A model generated the notes under the pieces. It saw only the letters and a program-made list of their open reading frames with translations, was not told where the DNA came from and searched no databases. DNA of 38,383 nucleotides from a virus. The translations under genes and the position numbers were made by a program. Position 1 is the stretch's first letter. Every line of letters starts with the position of its first letter. Location of the stretch: the IMG/VR virus record IMGVR_UViG_3300030106_007858, positions 1 through 38,383 of that record. One strand, 5' to 3'. Below are positions 24,976-32,382 of the stretch, piece by piece.

Positions 24976-24981
24976 ATTATA
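24976..24981 (-). promoter_or_regulatory. TATAAT, five bases before ATG (FmdB-like gene)
   Basis: The minus strand reads TATAAT-GCATT-ATG. The -10 box abuts the end of the upstream terminator, and the -35 position falls in the terminator loop with only a weak match. The predicted transcript would be leaderless. Confidence 0.4.
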
Positions 24982-25013
24982 AAAAAAAGAGAGGGTATTT
25001 CTACCCCCTCTTT
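24981..25013 (-). terminator. Rho-independent terminator after the hsp20 3' RNA
   Basis: A 12-bp stem pairs 24986-24997 with 25002-25013 around a TTTC-type loop. The only imperfect pair (24992 with 25007) is a G-U wobble on the minus strand but an A-C mismatch on the plus strand, which sets the orientation. Eight T follow on the minus strand. Confidence 0.9.
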
Positions 25014-25021
25014 TAGTATGT

Positions 25022-25094
25022 CGCTTCTCACACGGGAGACTCACCACAGTAAGCAGTAGTGACAGCGGTTACCTAGACCGCCAATCCCGAAGCG
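25022..25094 (-). ncRNA. Structured three-way-junction RNA behind hsp20
   Basis: The 73 bases between the hsp20 stop and the terminator fold into a compact junction. The closing stem pairs 25022-25026 with 25090-25094 and, after a six-base bulge, 25033-25037 with 25085-25089. One hairpin pairs 25041-25047 with 25056-25062 (8-base loop), and a second pairs 25065-25069 with 25077-25081 (7-base loop). The one non-Watson-Crick pair (25045 with 25058) is G-U only on the minus strand. A four-base loop-loop contact (UACU with GGUA) is possible. It begins one base after the stop codon and ends eight bases before the terminator. It may be a 3'-UTR element or a processed small RNA. No known RNA family was recognised, and it is not a tRNA. 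Confidence 0.6.
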
Positions 25095-25415
25095 TCACTT
25101 GATCTCTATTTCTCTGCCCTCGGAAACCGTTCTCTTGGGCAGTGTCAATTTCAAAAGCCCATACTTTAAGTCGGCTGTGATGTGATCTACAGAAACAAGG
25201 TTATTTAAATAGAGTTTAAATTCTTTTTCTCGGTCCTTGTTTTTTGCCTTCACTGTTAGAATGTCATCAGCGACATTGATCGCCATATCTTTCTTGGAAA
25301 AACCTGGAAGCTCAATCTCTGAGGTGTAGACATCCCCCGATTCTTTAATCCGAGACCGCTTGTTTGGCGTAATCCTATGAATATCATTAAAGAGTGTGTT
25401 AATTAGTGTGTTCAT
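25095..25415 (-). CDS. hsp20: Small heat-shock protein (Hsp20/alpha-crystallin)
   Basis: A 106-residue chaperone of the alpha-crystallin type, which holds unfolding proteins in solution. The signature strands are clear: ELPGFSKKDMAINVADDILTVKA in two adjoining parts and the closing motif GLLKLTLPK (the G-x-L-x-L-x-x-P-K pattern). The N-terminal arm (about 25 residues) is short and the C-terminal extension ends in REIEIK, which contains the I-x-I oligomerisation motif. Hsp20 genes are recurrent in aquatic phages. It has its own promoter within the end of the upstream glycosyltransferase gene, with TATAAT five bases before ATG, so a leaderless message is predicted. A structured RNA and a terminator follow. 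Confidence 0.9.
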   Translation of the reverse strand: MNTLINTLFNDIHRITPNKRSRIKESGDVYTSEIELPGFSKKDMAINVADDILTVKAKNKDREKEFKLYLNNLVSVDHITADLKYGLLKLTLPKRTVSEGREIEIK

Positions 25416-25420
25416 ATTTT

Positions 25421-25448
25421 ATTATAATAAAAATTATATTAAATTCAA
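25421..25448 (-). promoter_or_regulatory. Sigma70-like promoter of hsp20, TTGAAT-N16-TATAAT
   Basis: On the minus strand TTGAAT (25448-25443) and TATAAT (25426-25421) are 16 bases apart, the former within the last codons of the glycosyltransferase gene. The -10 box is five bases from the hsp20 ATG, implying a leaderless transcript. Confidence 0.6.
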
Positions 25449-26524
25449 TTTTCAAAGATTTTGGACAACATTATGTCAACGGTATTGCTGTAGGTAAAGC
25501 GTTCTGAAAGCTTTTGCCCTTCAGTGTTAATCTCGCCAACTTTCGATTCGGCTTTGGCCATAGCTTGCAAAGCCTCTTCCTCGGTCCAAGTGTAAAATGT
25601 CCCCTGATTAAAGTCGGCGCCTTCGTTAAAAAACACTCCATCCACTACAGACATTTCTCCCGAAGGCTCGACAAGTATGGAGTTTTCTGGCGTTGCCCAA
25701 TCCTTATGAGATGTTGCGTTTAGAACGACGCTCCATTTACCTATGCAGGTTGCATTAAATGCTGGTAGATTCCAACCCTCTCCACCCGAAAGGCCAGTCA
25801 GATCAATGTCTATAGCGTTTAAAAGCTCATTGACTTCAGAGTTTTTTTGCAAATGAGGCAGAAAGTTTATGTTTTTGTAATGCTGGCCACCTAAGGTGTT
25901 TGAAATAACACCTTTCATTTGCTCCTCGTTAAAAAATGGATTATTAACGCAGCAAGTAAGCTGGTATTTGTTATCATTGCCATATTTAGCAGCCCAAGTT
26001 TTAATAATTTTTGCCGTATGCTTCCTGTGTTCGAATTTACCCATCAATCCAAAGTGAATTGTGTCACTTAAGTAGGGTTTATTAGTCACACCAAAATCTT
26101 CATCAAAGCCAAGTGGTGCAAAGTCTGCTGTTTCTACACCTACGTCTTCAAAGCGGTTTCTGGCTTCAGATGAACAAAAAAATGTTATATCTTGAGCTTG
26201 CGCCAACTTGGCTTCTATTACTGTTGGCCGATTGCATTCATAAAATGTTAACAAATACTGGCGCTTATTTTTCCGATTTTCACTACCATTTAAATGCCAT
26301 ATCTTTAAACATGGAATCTCTGGGCTGAGAAAATCAAATCGCCTGTTTACGGCGTTTTGAAGGTACGCTTTGAATTCCTCGGGGGGATCATAAGCATCTA
26401 GGTCGGTATTACCGATTGGAAAGATGCCTATTTCAACCCCCCTTTTTTGGAGTTCTCGAATAATGTTGTAACTAACATTACCCAAGCTTAGGCGGTTTAG
26501 TGGAGCTTCAACCAGAAGTTTCAT
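25445..26524 (-). CDS. Glycosyltransferase, GT-B fold (GT4-like)
   Basis: A 359-residue soluble enzyme predicted to transfer a sugar from a nucleotide donor. The N-terminal Rossmann half starts with KLLVEAPLNRLSLGNVSYNI, and the C-terminal half begins with HFGLMGKFEHRKHTAKI, a typical GT-B donor-domain strand with Arg/Lys following. The donor-binding loop GGEGWNLPAFNATCIG resembles the E-G-[FW]-x-[LI]-P motif of GT4 enzymes, with Asn in place of the second Glu of EX7E. It lies between ssb and hsp20 on the minus strand, apart from the main sugar cassette. Its ATG overlaps the ssb stop by one base. Acceptor and sugar are unknown. Confidence 0.8.
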   Translation of the reverse strand: MKLLVEAPLNRLSLGNVSYNIIRELQKRGVEIGIFPIGNTDLDAYDPPEEFKAYLQNAVNRRFDFLSPEIPCLKIWHLNGSENRKNKRQYLLTFYECNRPTVIEAKLAQAQDITFFCSSEARNRFEDVGVETADFAPLGFDEDFGVTNKPYLSDTIHFGLMGKFEHRKHTAKIIKTWAAKYGNDNKYQLTCCVNNPFFNEEQMKGVISNTLGGQHYKNINFLPHLQKNSEVNELLNAIDIDLTGLSGGEGWNLPAFNATCIGKWSVVLNATSHKDWATPENSILVEPSGEMSVVDGVFFNEGADFNQGTFYTWTEEEALQAMAKAESKVGEINTEGQKLSERFTYSNTVDIMLSKIFEN

Positions 26525-26886
26525 TAAAAGGGAACTTCTTCTGCGGTAGCGTTGGAGGTTTGAGCCTCCGCATCATCGGACTTCTTTGAGTTGTTAAGGA
26601 ACTGGAGGTCCTTGCCTCTGATGTGATATTTGCTAAAGTTTTTACCTTCCTTTTCCCAAGAGGACATGCAAAGTTCGCCTTGAACAATAAACTCCCTGCC
26701 TTTGGTCAGGTATTGCTCAGCAATTTCAGCGGTCTTGTCCCAGTATTCAACATCAATAAAACACTTCGTTTTGGCATTGCTTGAAGAAATGCCCACGCGC
26801 AGGTTGGCAACCTTTTTCCCTGTCGGCGTTGTCCTGACCTCAGGGTCTTTAACTAAGTAAGCGGCGGCTGTAATAGAATTATACAT
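26524..26886 (-). CDS. ssb: Single-stranded DNA-binding protein
   Basis: A 120-residue OB-fold protein that coats single-stranded DNA during replication. The first 100 residues have the SSB pattern (YLVKDPEVRTTPTGKKVANLRVG, split by strand turns; CFIDVEYWDKTAEIAEQYLTKG; VQGELCMSSWE). A short acidic linker follows and the protein ends in EEVPF, matching the conserved D-D-I-P-F-type tip through which SSBs recruit partner proteins. Phage SSBs often lack this tip, so its presence suggests contact with host or phage replication proteins. It overlaps the sigma factor gene by eight bases and the glycosyltransferase by one, so all three are probably coexpressed. Confidence 0.9.
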   Translation of the reverse strand: MYNSITAAAYLVKDPEVRTTPTGKKVANLRVGISSSNAKTKCFIDVEYWDKTAEIAEQYLTKGREFIVQGELCMSSWEKEGKNFSKYHIRGKDLQFLNNSKKSDDAEAQTSNATAEEVPF

Positions 26887-27487
26887 ATTTTGTTTGTAAT
26901 TTAATTTTATTTATGAAGCGATTATGGATGTTAATGCAGCCTTGGATGCTCATATTCAGCTTTTCAGCAATTATCCTCCAAGGTGTGAGCTTATTATGGG
27001 GTCCGTTATACCTCATGTCAATAATTTTTTTCACCCTTTCATCTTTTTCTCTTTCCAGATACTTTCCAAACAGAGAAAAAGCTTCTTCCTTGTTGATTTG
27101 GGGAATAAAACTGTCACAGGATGGTTCTAGATAATTATCTGAATCATCAATAAAAAATTCTTTTGTTCTACTCTTCTTGTTCAGGAGGTTGAGGCACTTC
27201 CATTTTGTTTGATTGGCCAGATGCGTTGAAAATTTTGTTTTCCGCATCGGGTCATAGCTCATAGCCGAAGAGTAAATTGTAGAGTCTTTATCTTCGGACA
27301 GATCAACCTTCTCTAGTTGGTTTTGAGGATGAGACATAAATTGATTCACCATGGTATGGTAAATGCCCGAATGACGATTAATTAACTCAAGAAGGCTATC
27401 TTCGTCGTTGTCCTCCTTGATTTTATTGATGAGTGTTAAGTCGCTTTGCACAGACCCCATCTTAAGATCTTTTTGTCCTTTTTCCAT
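26879..27487 (-). CDS. Phage RNA polymerase sigma factor (sigma70 family)
   Basis: A 202-residue protein with the two-domain layout of small sigma factors. Residues about 65-110 look like region 2 (YDPMRKTKFSTHLANQTKWKCLN, the aromatic-rich DNA-melting helix), and residues about 160-198 look like a region 4 helix-turn-helix (TPWRIIAEKLNMSIQGCINI followed by HNRFINKIK). It is predicted to redirect host RNA polymerase to phage promoters, perhaps the TATAAT-N5-ATG or TATAAATA sites seen in this window; that link is inferred. It is divergent from nrdB across a 226-base control region and starts the minus-strand sigma-ssb-glycosyltransferase unit. T4 gp55 is a functional analogue, but similarity to it was not tested. 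Confidence 0.75.
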   Translation of the reverse strand: MEKGQKDLKMGSVQSDLTLINKIKEDNDEDSLLELINRHSGIYHTMVNQFMSHPQNQLEKVDLSEDKDSTIYSSAMSYDPMRKTKFSTHLANQTKWKCLNLLNKKSRTKEFFIDDSDNYLEPSCDSFIPQINKEEAFSLFGKYLEREKDERVKKIIDMRYNGPHNKLTPWRIIAEKLNMSIQGCINIHNRFINKIKLQTKYV

Positions 27488-27532
27488 TAAAAATTTACAA
27501 TACTTTCGATATATATATTATAATATAATTAT

Positions 27533-27580
27533 AATACGTTATCGTAACAGATTAACGTAATACTTTATCTATTACGTTAT
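27533..27580. promoter_or_regulatory. Three ATTACGTTAT-type operator-like sites
   Basis: Copies are AATACGTTAT (27533-27542), an inverted copy with core TAACGTA (27553-27559), and ATTACGTTAT (27571-27580), with cores spaced 18 and 20 bases apart, about two helical turns. They sit in the 226-base gap (27488-27713) between divergent sigma and nrdB genes. The rest of the gap holds two minus-strand TATAAT boxes (27517-27522 and 27528-27533), T-runs, and the nrdB promoter. Confidence 0.45.
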
Positions 27581-27668
27581 AGGTTAAGAAGCGTTTTTTG
27601 AACCGTTTCACGGTATTATATGCTCAAAATCCATTCTGTCAAATTTATTTTTTTTCGGAAATTTTTCG

Positions 27669-27697
27669 TTGACTGCTACCATGATTTTCCCTACAGT
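27669..27697 (+). promoter_or_regulatory. Sigma70-like promoter of nrdB, TTGACT-N17-TACAGT
   Basis: TTGACT at 27669-27674 and TACAGT at 27692-27697 are 17 bases apart. Transcription would start near 27704, ten bases before the ATG at 27714. A small inverted repeat (ACAGT at 27693 with ACTGT at 27703) overlaps the -10 box and start site. Confidence 0.55.
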
Positions 27698-27713
27698 GTA
27701 AAACTGTCTAAGT

Positions 27714-28685
27714 ATGATTTTTGAAGAGCAATTAGCAAGGAAGCCCGATTATTATCCATGGGCGCAGGATTTTATCGAAGCAATGCACAACGGGTTCTGG
27801 ACGGATAAAGAATTTAGTTTTAGCAGTGACATTCAGGACTTTAATGTCAATCTTACCGACGACGAAAGAGAGATGGTAATACGAACTCTTTCAGCGATAG
27901 GACAAATTGAAGTTGCTGTAAAAAAATTCTGGAGCAAGCTTGGCGACAATCTTCCTCACCCCAGCTTGACGGACTTAGGCTATGTAATGGCCAATACCGA
28001 AGTGATTCACAATAACGCTTATGAGCGCCTACTGACGATTCTGGGACTAGAGGATATTTTCGAAGAGAACCTTAAGCTGGACTTCATTGAAGGCCGTGTA
28101 CGCTATCTGAGGAAGTATAACCACAAGTTTTATAAGGACTCCAAGAAGCAGTATGTCTATGCATTGATTTTGTTTACTCTTTTTGTTGAAAACGTCTCTC
28201 TGTTTAGTCAGTTTTATGTAATAAACTGGTTCAATCGATACCGAAATGTTCTGAAGGATACTGGCCAGCAGGTAAAATATACGCGGAACGAAGAAAATAT
28301 TCATGCGTTGGCTGGCATAAAAATCATTAACACTATCCGTGATGAGCATCCAGAGCTTTTCGATGATGAATTGGAGGAAAGGGTTGCTGCGGAATCTCAA
28401 GCCGCGTTTGTTGCAGAAAGTAATATTGTTGATTGGATGGTAAACGGCTTTGATGAAAAAGGACTAAATGCAAAAATCCTAAAAGAGTTCATCAAGAACA
28501 GAATAAATGACTCTCTTGAAAAAATAGGCTTTGCATCTGCGTTTGATGTTGACACTTCTTTGTTGGAAGATACAATGTGGTTCGAGGAGGAATTAATGGG
28601 CAATAATGCCACAGATTTTTTCCATTCTCGCCCAGTGGAATATTCCAAAAATTCTCAAACATTTGACGCGGAAGACCTTTTTTAA
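27714..28685 (+). CDS. nrdB: Class I ribonucleotide reductase, beta (radical) subunit
   Basis: A 323-residue protein that carries the di-metal cofactor and generates the radical used by NrdA to make deoxyribonucleotides. Expected metal ligands are present: E66 (in QIEVAVKKFW, taking the place of the usual first Asp), E96 and H99 (ExxH in NTEVIHNNAY), E159 (VENVSLF) and E194/H197 (ExxH in RNEENIHA). Y103 lies four residues after H99, as Tyr122 does after His118 in E. coli, so a tyrosyl radical is possible. The short N-terminus and the QIEVAVKxFW signature fit the subgroup common in phages and Bacteroidetes. Its stop overlaps the nrdA start (TAATG). It has its own promoter. Confidence 0.95.
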   Translation: MIFEEQLARKPDYYPWAQDFIEAMHNGFWTDKEFSFSSDIQDFNVNLTDDEREMVIRTLSAIGQIEVAVKKFWSKLGDNLPHPSLTDLGYVMANTEVIHNNAYERLLTILGLEDIFEENLKLDFIEGRVRYLRKYNHKFYKDSKKQYVYALILFTLFVENVSLFSQFYVINWFNRYRNVLKDTGQQVKYTRNEENIHALAGIKIINTIRDEHPELFDDELEERVAAESQAAFVAESNIVDWMVNGFDEKGLNAKILKEFIKNRINDSLEKIGFASAFDVDTSLLEDTMWFEEELMGNNATDFFHSRPVEYSKNSQTFDAEDLF

Positions 28686-30328
28686 TGAAGAAATATAAGT
28701 GGCTCAATAAAGATGCTCGGGACTTTTTAAAAAGAGGTTATCTCCAAAAAGGGGAATCTGCCGAGGAGCGCGGTGCTGCTATAGCCAAGGCCGCAGAAGA
28801 ATATCTTGGATTTGAATTTGCTGAGAAGTTTGAAGATTATCTTTCTCGCGGCTTTTATTCCCTAGCCAGCCCAGTTTGGGCTAATTTTGGAAGGGAAAGA
28901 GGTCTTCCTGTTTCTTGTAATGGCGTTTTTATTGAAGATAGAATGGACGCCATTCTAGACAAGCAGGCCGAGGTCGGAATGCAAACAAAGCATGGCGCTG
29001 GAACTTCCGCATACTTCGGGGATTTGCGTGGGCGCGGTTCTGATATTAGTTCTGGCGGCACTTCTAGCGGCTCAGTGCATTTCATGGAGTTGTTTGACAA
29101 AGTTTCATCGGTTGTGTCGCAAAGCAACGTCAGGAGAGGCTCCTTTGCCGCCTACCTTCCGATTGATCACCCCGATATTACAGAATTTCTCAGGATAAAA
29201 AGCGAGGGCAATACAATTCAAGACATGTCTTTCGCCGTGTGTATTAGCGACGAGTGGATGAGGTCGATGATTGATGGGGACAAAAAGAAAAGGTCCACTT
29301 GGGCCGCTGTTATCCGCAAGAGATTCGAGACTGGTTACCCTTATTTATTTTTTACAGACACGGCAAATGAAAATGCCCCTAAGGCATACAAAGACAAAAA
29401 GCTCAAGATAAGCGCGTCGAATTTATGCAGCGAGATTGCGCTTCATTCCTCCGAGGATGAGTCCTTTGTTTGCTGTCTTTCGTCACTTAATCTTTTAAAG
29501 TGGGAGGAAATCAAGGAGACAGACGCAATAGAGACATTAGTTTACTTCTTGGATGCGGTAATGGAGGAGTATATCAAAAAAACCGAAGGTCTACCCTTCA
29601 TGAAAAGCTCGCATGAGTTCGCTAAGCGTCAAAGAGCTTTAGGTGTTGGGGTTTTAGGCTGGCATTCTCTTCTGCAATCTAAAATGATTCCATTCGAAGG
29701 GATGGAGGCTCAGTTCTTAAATGGAGAAATTCATAAAACAATCCGAGAAAAATGTGATAAGGCAACGGAAGAATTAGCTGTTCTTTTTGAACCTCCACAC
29801 CACCTTAAGGGGTATGGGCGACGAAACATGACAACCATGGCCATTGCGCCAACTACTTCTAGCTCGTTTATACTTGGTCAGGTGTCACCATCAATTGAGC
29901 CTTTAAACAGTAACTATTTTACTAAAGATTTAGCTAAGGGTAAATTTACTTACAAGAACCCTTACTTAGAGACTGTTTTGGAGGAGAAGAAAAAAAATAC
30001 TCAAACCACATGGAAGTCTATATTAATGAAGGGCGGCTCTGTGCAGCATCTAGATTTTCTCTCTGAAGAGGAAAAGGCTGTATTTAAGACATTTGGCGAG
30101 ATATCACAAAAGGAGATAGTCATCCAAGCCTCGCAGAGGCAAAAGTATATAGATCAAGCGCAAAGTTTAAATCTAATGATCTCCCCAAAATGTCCACCAA
30201 AGCAGGTCAGTGAGCTACTCATCTTTGGTTGGGAGCAGGGTGTTAAGAGTTTTTATTACCAACGCAGCGCCAACCCCAGTCAAGAGTTAGCCAGATCCAT
30301 ACTTTCTTGTGTTGCCTGTGAGGGGTAG
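28685..30328 (+). CDS. nrdA: Class I ribonucleotide reductase, alpha (catalytic) subunit
   Basis: A 547-residue catalytic subunit that reduces ribonucleotides. Active-site residues are visible: C78 in LPVSCNGV, N246/C248/E250 in NLCSEIALH, a second redox Cys at 263/264 (FVCCLSSLN), the radical-transfer tyrosines Y524/Y525 (SFYYQRSAN) and a C-terminal CVACEG pair that accepts thioredoxin or glutaredoxin electrons. At 547 residues it is much shorter than E. coli NrdA (761), and no N-terminal ATP-cone is present, so the overall activity control by ATP/dATP is probably absent, which would suit a phage that needs unchecked dNTP production. It is cotranscribed with nrdB. Confidence 0.95.
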   Translation: MKKYKWLNKDARDFLKRGYLQKGESAEERGAAIAKAAEEYLGFEFAEKFEDYLSRGFYSLASPVWANFGRERGLPVSCNGVFIEDRMDAILDKQAEVGMQTKHGAGTSAYFGDLRGRGSDISSGGTSSGSVHFMELFDKVSSVVSQSNVRRGSFAAYLPIDHPDITEFLRIKSEGNTIQDMSFAVCISDEWMRSMIDGDKKKRSTWAAVIRKRFETGYPYLFFTDTANENAPKAYKDKKLKISASNLCSEIALHSSEDESFVCCLSSLNLLKWEEIKETDAIETLVYFLDAVMEEYIKKTEGLPFMKSSHEFAKRQRALGVGVLGWHSLLQSKMIPFEGMEAQFLNGEIHKTIREKCDKATEELAVLFEPPHHLKGYGRRNMTTMAIAPTTSSSFILGQVSPSIEPLNSNYFTKDLAKGKFTYKNPYLETVLEEKKKNTQTTWKSILMKGGSVQHLDFLSEEEKAVFKTFGEISQKEIVIQASQRQKYIDQAQSLNLMISPKCPPKQVSELLIFGWEQGVKSFYYQRSANPSQELARSILSCVACEG

Positions 30329-30345
30329 GGTGTAAATATTTTGAT

Positions 30346-30762
30346 ATGAGACTTAGCTTTTCAGAAAAAATCTTCAACTGCCTATTGGCAAAGCTGGAAG
30401 ATCACAACGATAAATACAAGCAAAAGGTAAGTATTCATCAATTAATAAGGGTTTATAAAAGGGGCGAGGAGGCAAGCGAAACAGCTTGGAGGCCAAGCAT
30501 AACCATGGCGCAGGCAGCAATGGCTAGAGTTAATATATTTCTCAAGTTAGCAGCTAAGCGCAAAGTTGACCAAACTTATGTCAGGCAGGACATGGATATA
30601 CTAAAGGCTACACACCGCACTCATAAAGATGAGCGCAACGAACCCTTTGGGTGTTTCGAGGGTCTCGACTATGTTTCCTCCAGATCCGACCTTCTACTTG
30701 CTCATATCACTGATGCTGAAGCGAATGGTGTATTTGTTCCACCAGAAATTGAAGAAGCTTAA
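30346..30762 (+). CDS. Unknown conserved-looking small protein
   Basis: A 138-residue basic helical protein that I do not recognise. The N-terminal half (KIFNCLLAKLEDHNDKY, VSIHQLIRVYKRG) is helical; the middle (SITMAQAAMARVNIFLKLAAK) looks like an amphipathic helix; the C-terminal part is acidic. There is no signal peptide, membrane span or catalytic motif. It follows nrdA by 17 bases without a terminator, so it is probably part of the same message and may relate to nucleotide metabolism or DNA replication; that is context only. The promoter of the next operon lies inside its last codons. Confidence 0.6.
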   Translation: MRLSFSEKIFNCLLAKLEDHNDKYKQKVSIHQLIRVYKRGEEASETAWRPSITMAQAAMARVNIFLKLAAKRKVDQTYVRQDMDILKATHRTHKDERNEPFGCFEGLDYVSSRSDLLLAHITDAEANGVFVPPEIEEA

Positions 30763-30776
30763 GCTTTTTATATAAT
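30749..30776 (+). promoter_or_regulatory. Sigma70-like promoter of the sugar cassette, TTGAAG-N16-TATAAT
   Basis: TTGAAG at 30749-30754 and TATAAT at 30771-30776 are 16 bases apart, overlapping the end of the preceding gene. A perfect five-base inverted repeat (CATGC 30777-30781, GCATG 30787-30791) covers the predicted start near 30783 and could be an operator or an RNA hairpin just before the ATG at 30794. Confidence 0.6.
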
Positions 30777-30793
30777 CATGCTAAAAGCATGAG

Positions 30794-31648
30794 ATGAGGG
30801 TTTTATTTGTATCTGACTTTACTCTAGACCAAACATTGGGGGGCGCACAGGTTAGCAATGACCTTATAATTAAAAAAGGGCGCGATCTAGGCTATGAAAT
30901 AGTAGAGCATGACTACACTTCGTCTATTGTGGATTTCCTCTCCTCATATGATTTACTAGTTAGTTCGAATTTAGAGGTAATAAGCGGGGGGTCTCGCAAT
31001 AAACTGGACTTTATTATTAATCATCCAAAGCACATCAGGCTGGAGCATGACTCATGTTTATACTTAGATAATTCTTTGCGGCAAGAACTTTTTGAATCAT
31101 CTAAACTTAACTTTTTTCTTTCTGATTTTCATATTTCATTTTTTAGGGAGCTTTACGGAGATTATTTCCAAAATGTGCAAATCAACTATGACCCAATAGA
31201 CGTAGAACTTTTCTCGGGAGAAGAGAAAGAAAAGGACTATGACATTGTGTATTGTGGTTACCTTCACCACCTTAAGGGTGTCGGCAATCTTATAGAATAC
31301 GCTATTGAGAACAAGCACAGAACTATCGATGTTTTTGGCTGGTCTGACCCCACAACACCGCCGACGCTTTTCGATAATATTGCCAATATTAATTATCGAG
31401 GCCCTAAAGAATATAGTGAAATGCCTAACATTTTTAAAAAAGCCAAGGCAATTTACCATCACCCAATAGTTAATGAACCATTCTGCCGAATGGTTGCCGA
31501 GGCGCTACTCTGCGGAGTTAAGGAAGTTATTGGCGCGAAGGAAAAAATAGGATCATATTTAGAGTTTGATAGGGTAGGTGCAGAAGAGTTCGCTAAAAGA
31601 TGTTCCACCGCAACAGAAAATTTTTGGAATAAAATAGAAAAATTATGA
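30794..31648 (+). CDS. Glycosyltransferase, GT-B fold (GT4-like)
   Basis: First gene of the sugar operon. The 284-residue protein starts with a Rossmann strand (MRVLFVSDFTLDQTLGGAQ, with a Gly-Gly acceptor loop) and has the donor-domain start YDIVYCGYLHHLKGVGNLI. The EX7E motif of retaining GT4 enzymes is complete: E228 and E236 in NEPFCRMVAE. It is shorter than the usual 350-400 residues, mainly because the N-terminal domain is trimmed. It should transfer a sugar from a nucleotide donor; acceptor unknown. Its ATGA end overlaps the next gene by four bases. The dedicated promoter upstream suggests the cassette is switched on as one unit. Confidence 0.82.
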   Translation: MRVLFVSDFTLDQTLGGAQVSNDLIIKKGRDLGYEIVEHDYTSSIVDFLSSYDLLVSSNLEVISGGSRNKLDFIINHPKHIRLEHDSCLYLDNSLRQELFESSKLNFFLSDFHISFFRELYGDYFQNVQINYDPIDVELFSGEEKEKDYDIVYCGYLHHLKGVGNLIEYAIENKHRTIDVFGWSDPTTPPTLFDNIANINYRGPKEYSEMPNIFKKAKAIYHHPIVNEPFCRMVAEALLCGVKEVIGAKEKIGSYLEFDRVGAEEFAKRCSTATENFWNKIEKL

Positions 31649-32382
31649 GTAAAAAAGTATCAGTTGTTTTAAACACATACAGGAGACCGCAGACACTCAA
31701 GAAGCAATATGAAGCGGTAACGACACAAAGCGTTATTCCTACAGAAGTACTTCTGTGGAAGAATCATCCAGAGGATGAAACAGAGTTTAATTTTGAGGGG
31801 ATAGATGGCGTTGCTATTGCTCAAAACAATGCGAACTATGGCGTGTGGGCTAGGTTTGCTTTCGCCCTAAACACCTGTTCAGACTACATCTGTGTATTTG
31901 ATGATGACACAATACCTGGGAAAAACTGGTTTAAGAACTGCATCGACTGCATAGAAAATGAAAACAATGGCCTCTATGGAACAAATGGCGTATCATTCAA
32001 TGATTTAGATTATGATTCTTATGAGCAGCACGGCTGGGCTAAACCAAACGAAAAGACAGAGCAAGTAGATATCGTTGGTCACTCTTGGTTTTTTCACAGA
32101 GATCTTCTATCGGCGTTTTGGAGAGAAACCGTTCCCCCAATTTCGCACTTGTGCGGAGAAGACATGCACTTTTCTTATTCGATCCAGAAATATATGGATC
32201 TAAATACTTATGTTCCACCACACCCCAAGGATGATCAGTCACTCTGGGGAAGCCATCCTAAGTTAGCGTATGAATTCGGCGTCGATAAAAATGCAATTTC
32301 TGTAAACTGTCACCAAGCAGGTGTCTTTGGTCACGTTTTACGCTACTATCATCACAAGGGATTTAAATTAAAAAATATATGA
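31645..32382 (+). CDS. Glycosyltransferase, GT-A fold (GT2-like)
   Basis: A 245-residue enzyme with the start of a GT2 domain (VSVVLNTYRRPQTL) and an acidic metal-binding DxD-type motif at residues 86-88 (VFDDDTIPG), followed by a likely catalytic-base region (CGEDMHFS). It should use a UDP- or dTDP-sugar donor with a divalent metal. No membrane segment is present, so it acts in the cytoplasm. It overlaps its neighbours by four bases on each side (ATGA both times). The C-terminus is basic and His/Tyr-rich (HHKGFKLKNI). Donor and acceptor cannot be deduced. Confidence 0.82.
   Translation: MSKKVSVVLNTYRRPQTLKKQYEAVTTQSVIPTEVLLWKNHPEDETEFNFEGIDGVAIAQNNANYGVWARFAFALNTCSDYICVFDDDTIPGKNWFKNCIDCIENENNGLYGTNGVSFNDLDYDSYEQHGWAKPNEKTEQVDIVGHSWFFHRDLLSAFWRETVPPISHLCGEDMHFSYSIQKYMDLNTYVPPHPKDDQSLWGSHPKLAYEFGVDKNAISVNCHQAGVFGHVLRYYHHKGFKLKNI

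Noticed and set aside
25022-25094. tRNA gene
   Set aside because: The structure has a 5-bp stem with a 7-base loop that resembles an anticodon arm, but there is no 7-bp acceptor stem, no T-loop sequence and no third arm of the right size.
27598-27622. Second nrdB promoter starting at TTGAAC
   Set aside because: The -10-like boxes that follow (TATTAT, TATATG) are only 10-13 bases away, too close for a sigma70 promoter. The TTGACT/TACAGT pair downstream is better.
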